Of a stretch of DNA of 64,000 nt, positions 63,478-64,000 are shown piece by piece. The position numbers and the translations under genes are program-made. The DNA comes from an uncultured Draconibacterium sp. (GTDB taxonomy: Bacteria; Bacteroidota; Bacteroidia; Bacteroidales; Prolixibacteraceae). Below the pieces are notes generated by a model. That model saw only the letters and a program-made list of their open reading frames with translations, searched no databases and had not been told where the DNA came from. The stretch's first letter is position 1; every line of letters begins with the position of its first letter. The stretch spans positions 2,359,501-2,423,500 of the forward strand of contig NZ_OY782038.1 in NCBI RefSeq assembly GCF_963677575.1, read 5' to 3'.

Positions 63478-64000
63478 TTAATGGATAAGATAAAATAGTG
63501 GGAACAGGAATATCCAGATCAGGTCGACAAGGTGCCAATATAATCCGCAGTTATCGAGTAACGACGGGCGTTTGGCATTTACTTTCCCATTGGCAACACC
63601 ACGTATTGCAAATCCCATGATTACCAGCCCCACAATAATGTGCAGTGCGTGTAAACCGGTCATTACAAAGTACAACCCGAAGAAGAGGATTTCGCCCTGA
63701 CTCATTTCATTTAGCATCTGTTCCGATCCCGGCCAAATTCCGTGCGAGAATTTTACGCCCCACTCAAAATACTTATTCACTAAAAAGCCAATACCAATAA
63801 TGAAAGTTATTACAACCAGTGCAATAGCCACTTTTTTATGGCCTTTTTGCAAAGCAGTTGTCGACATGGCAATCGTCATACTACTCACCAAAAGAATAAC
63901 CGTGTTAAACGCGCCAATAAAAGTATTCAGTTCTTCGGCCGCCAGGTGAAAAGCGTCGGGATTCATATAACGATAAACCGAGTATACAATGAAGAGGCCG
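63478..64000 (-). CDS. coxC: cytochrome c oxidase subunit III, partial (5' end outside the window)
   Basis: The frame is open to the window edge. The residues before the ATG at 63966 read GLFIVYSVYRY, which fits the usual family text before MNPDAFHLAAEELNT; so that ATG is internal and the gene starts beyond 64000. Blocks GAFNTVILLVSSMTIAMSTTALQKG, YFVMTGLHALHIIVGLVIMG and CGLYWHLVDLIWIFLFPLFYL are COX3 marks. Only about the last 174 residues are visible. Confidence 0.93.
   Translation of the reverse strand, partial: GLFIVYSVYRYMNPDAFHLAAEELNTFIGAFNTVILLVSSMTIAMSTTALQKGHKKVAIALVVITFIIGIGFLVNKYFEWGVKFSHGIWPGSEQMLNEMSQGEILFFGLYFVMTGLHALHIIVGLVIMGFAIRGVANGKVNAKRPSLLDNCGLYWHLVDLIWIFLFPLFYLIH

Overview
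The window looks like a chromosomal piece of a Bacteroidota bacterium, most likely a marine or anaerobic member of the Marinilabiliales (the rank is inferred; I could not run a phylogeny). Support comes from a SusC/SusD polysaccharide-utilisation locus, many lipoproteins with a short hydrophobic stretch ending in Cys, promoters with a TAnnTTTG -7 box, almost no Shine-Dalgarno sequences, and IS families and intergenic palindromes common in this phylum.

Layout. 0.2-15.8 kb: one polysaccharide-utilisation operon on the + strand (SusC, SusD, a double-LamG surface lipoprotein, two GH144/PF10091 enzymes, a GH43-fold protein, a GH3 beta-glucosidase, an S1 sulfatase), closed by a strong terminator. 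The two GH144 enzymes plus GH3 suggest a beta-1,2-glucan as backbone; the sulfatase and GH43-like protein suggest it is decorated. 16-32.3 kb: housekeeping and signalling genes (CHASE-PAS histidine kinase, orphan membrane-fusion protein, YgjP-like peptidase, TrkH, dGTPase, AIM24-like protein, pseudouridine synthase, ECF sigma factor, GlmM, methylglyoxal synthase) ending in a CBM9-like protein and a GHL10-like putative glycosidase. 32.3-40 kb: a repeat-rich island with three insertion sequences. These are an IS4-family copy with a 9-bp target duplication, an IS110-family copy with a candidate bridge-RNA leader, and an IS1380-family copy whose transposase has an early stop. A 42-bp minisatellite lies next to the last one. 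40-52 kb: lipid A acyltransferase-like pair, GDPD, methyltransferase, ChaN-like lipoprotein, PAS-LuxR regulator, NadD, Gmk, four-helix-bundle protein, YicC, MnmA, porin-like barrel and DNA alkylation repair protein.

53-59 kb: the most interesting region. An OmpR-type response regulator and histidine kinase are followed by a duplicated lipoprotein, a secreted fused MsrB-MsrA and a double Spondin_N lipoprotein. Three promoters here (before the regulator, the first lipoprotein and the spondin gene) share a GTGAT-N6-GTGAT direct repeat set exactly 10 nt before a -7-like box. I read this as a self-contained, autoregulated envelope-stress or methionine-repair regulon.

59.2-64 kb: a 299-bp intergenic tandem duplication, a DEAD-box helicase, haem O synthase, and a caa3-type cytochrome oxidase cluster (subunit II fused to cytochrome c, subunit IV, and subunit III running off the end of the window). 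No tRNA, rRNA or CRISPR array was seen.
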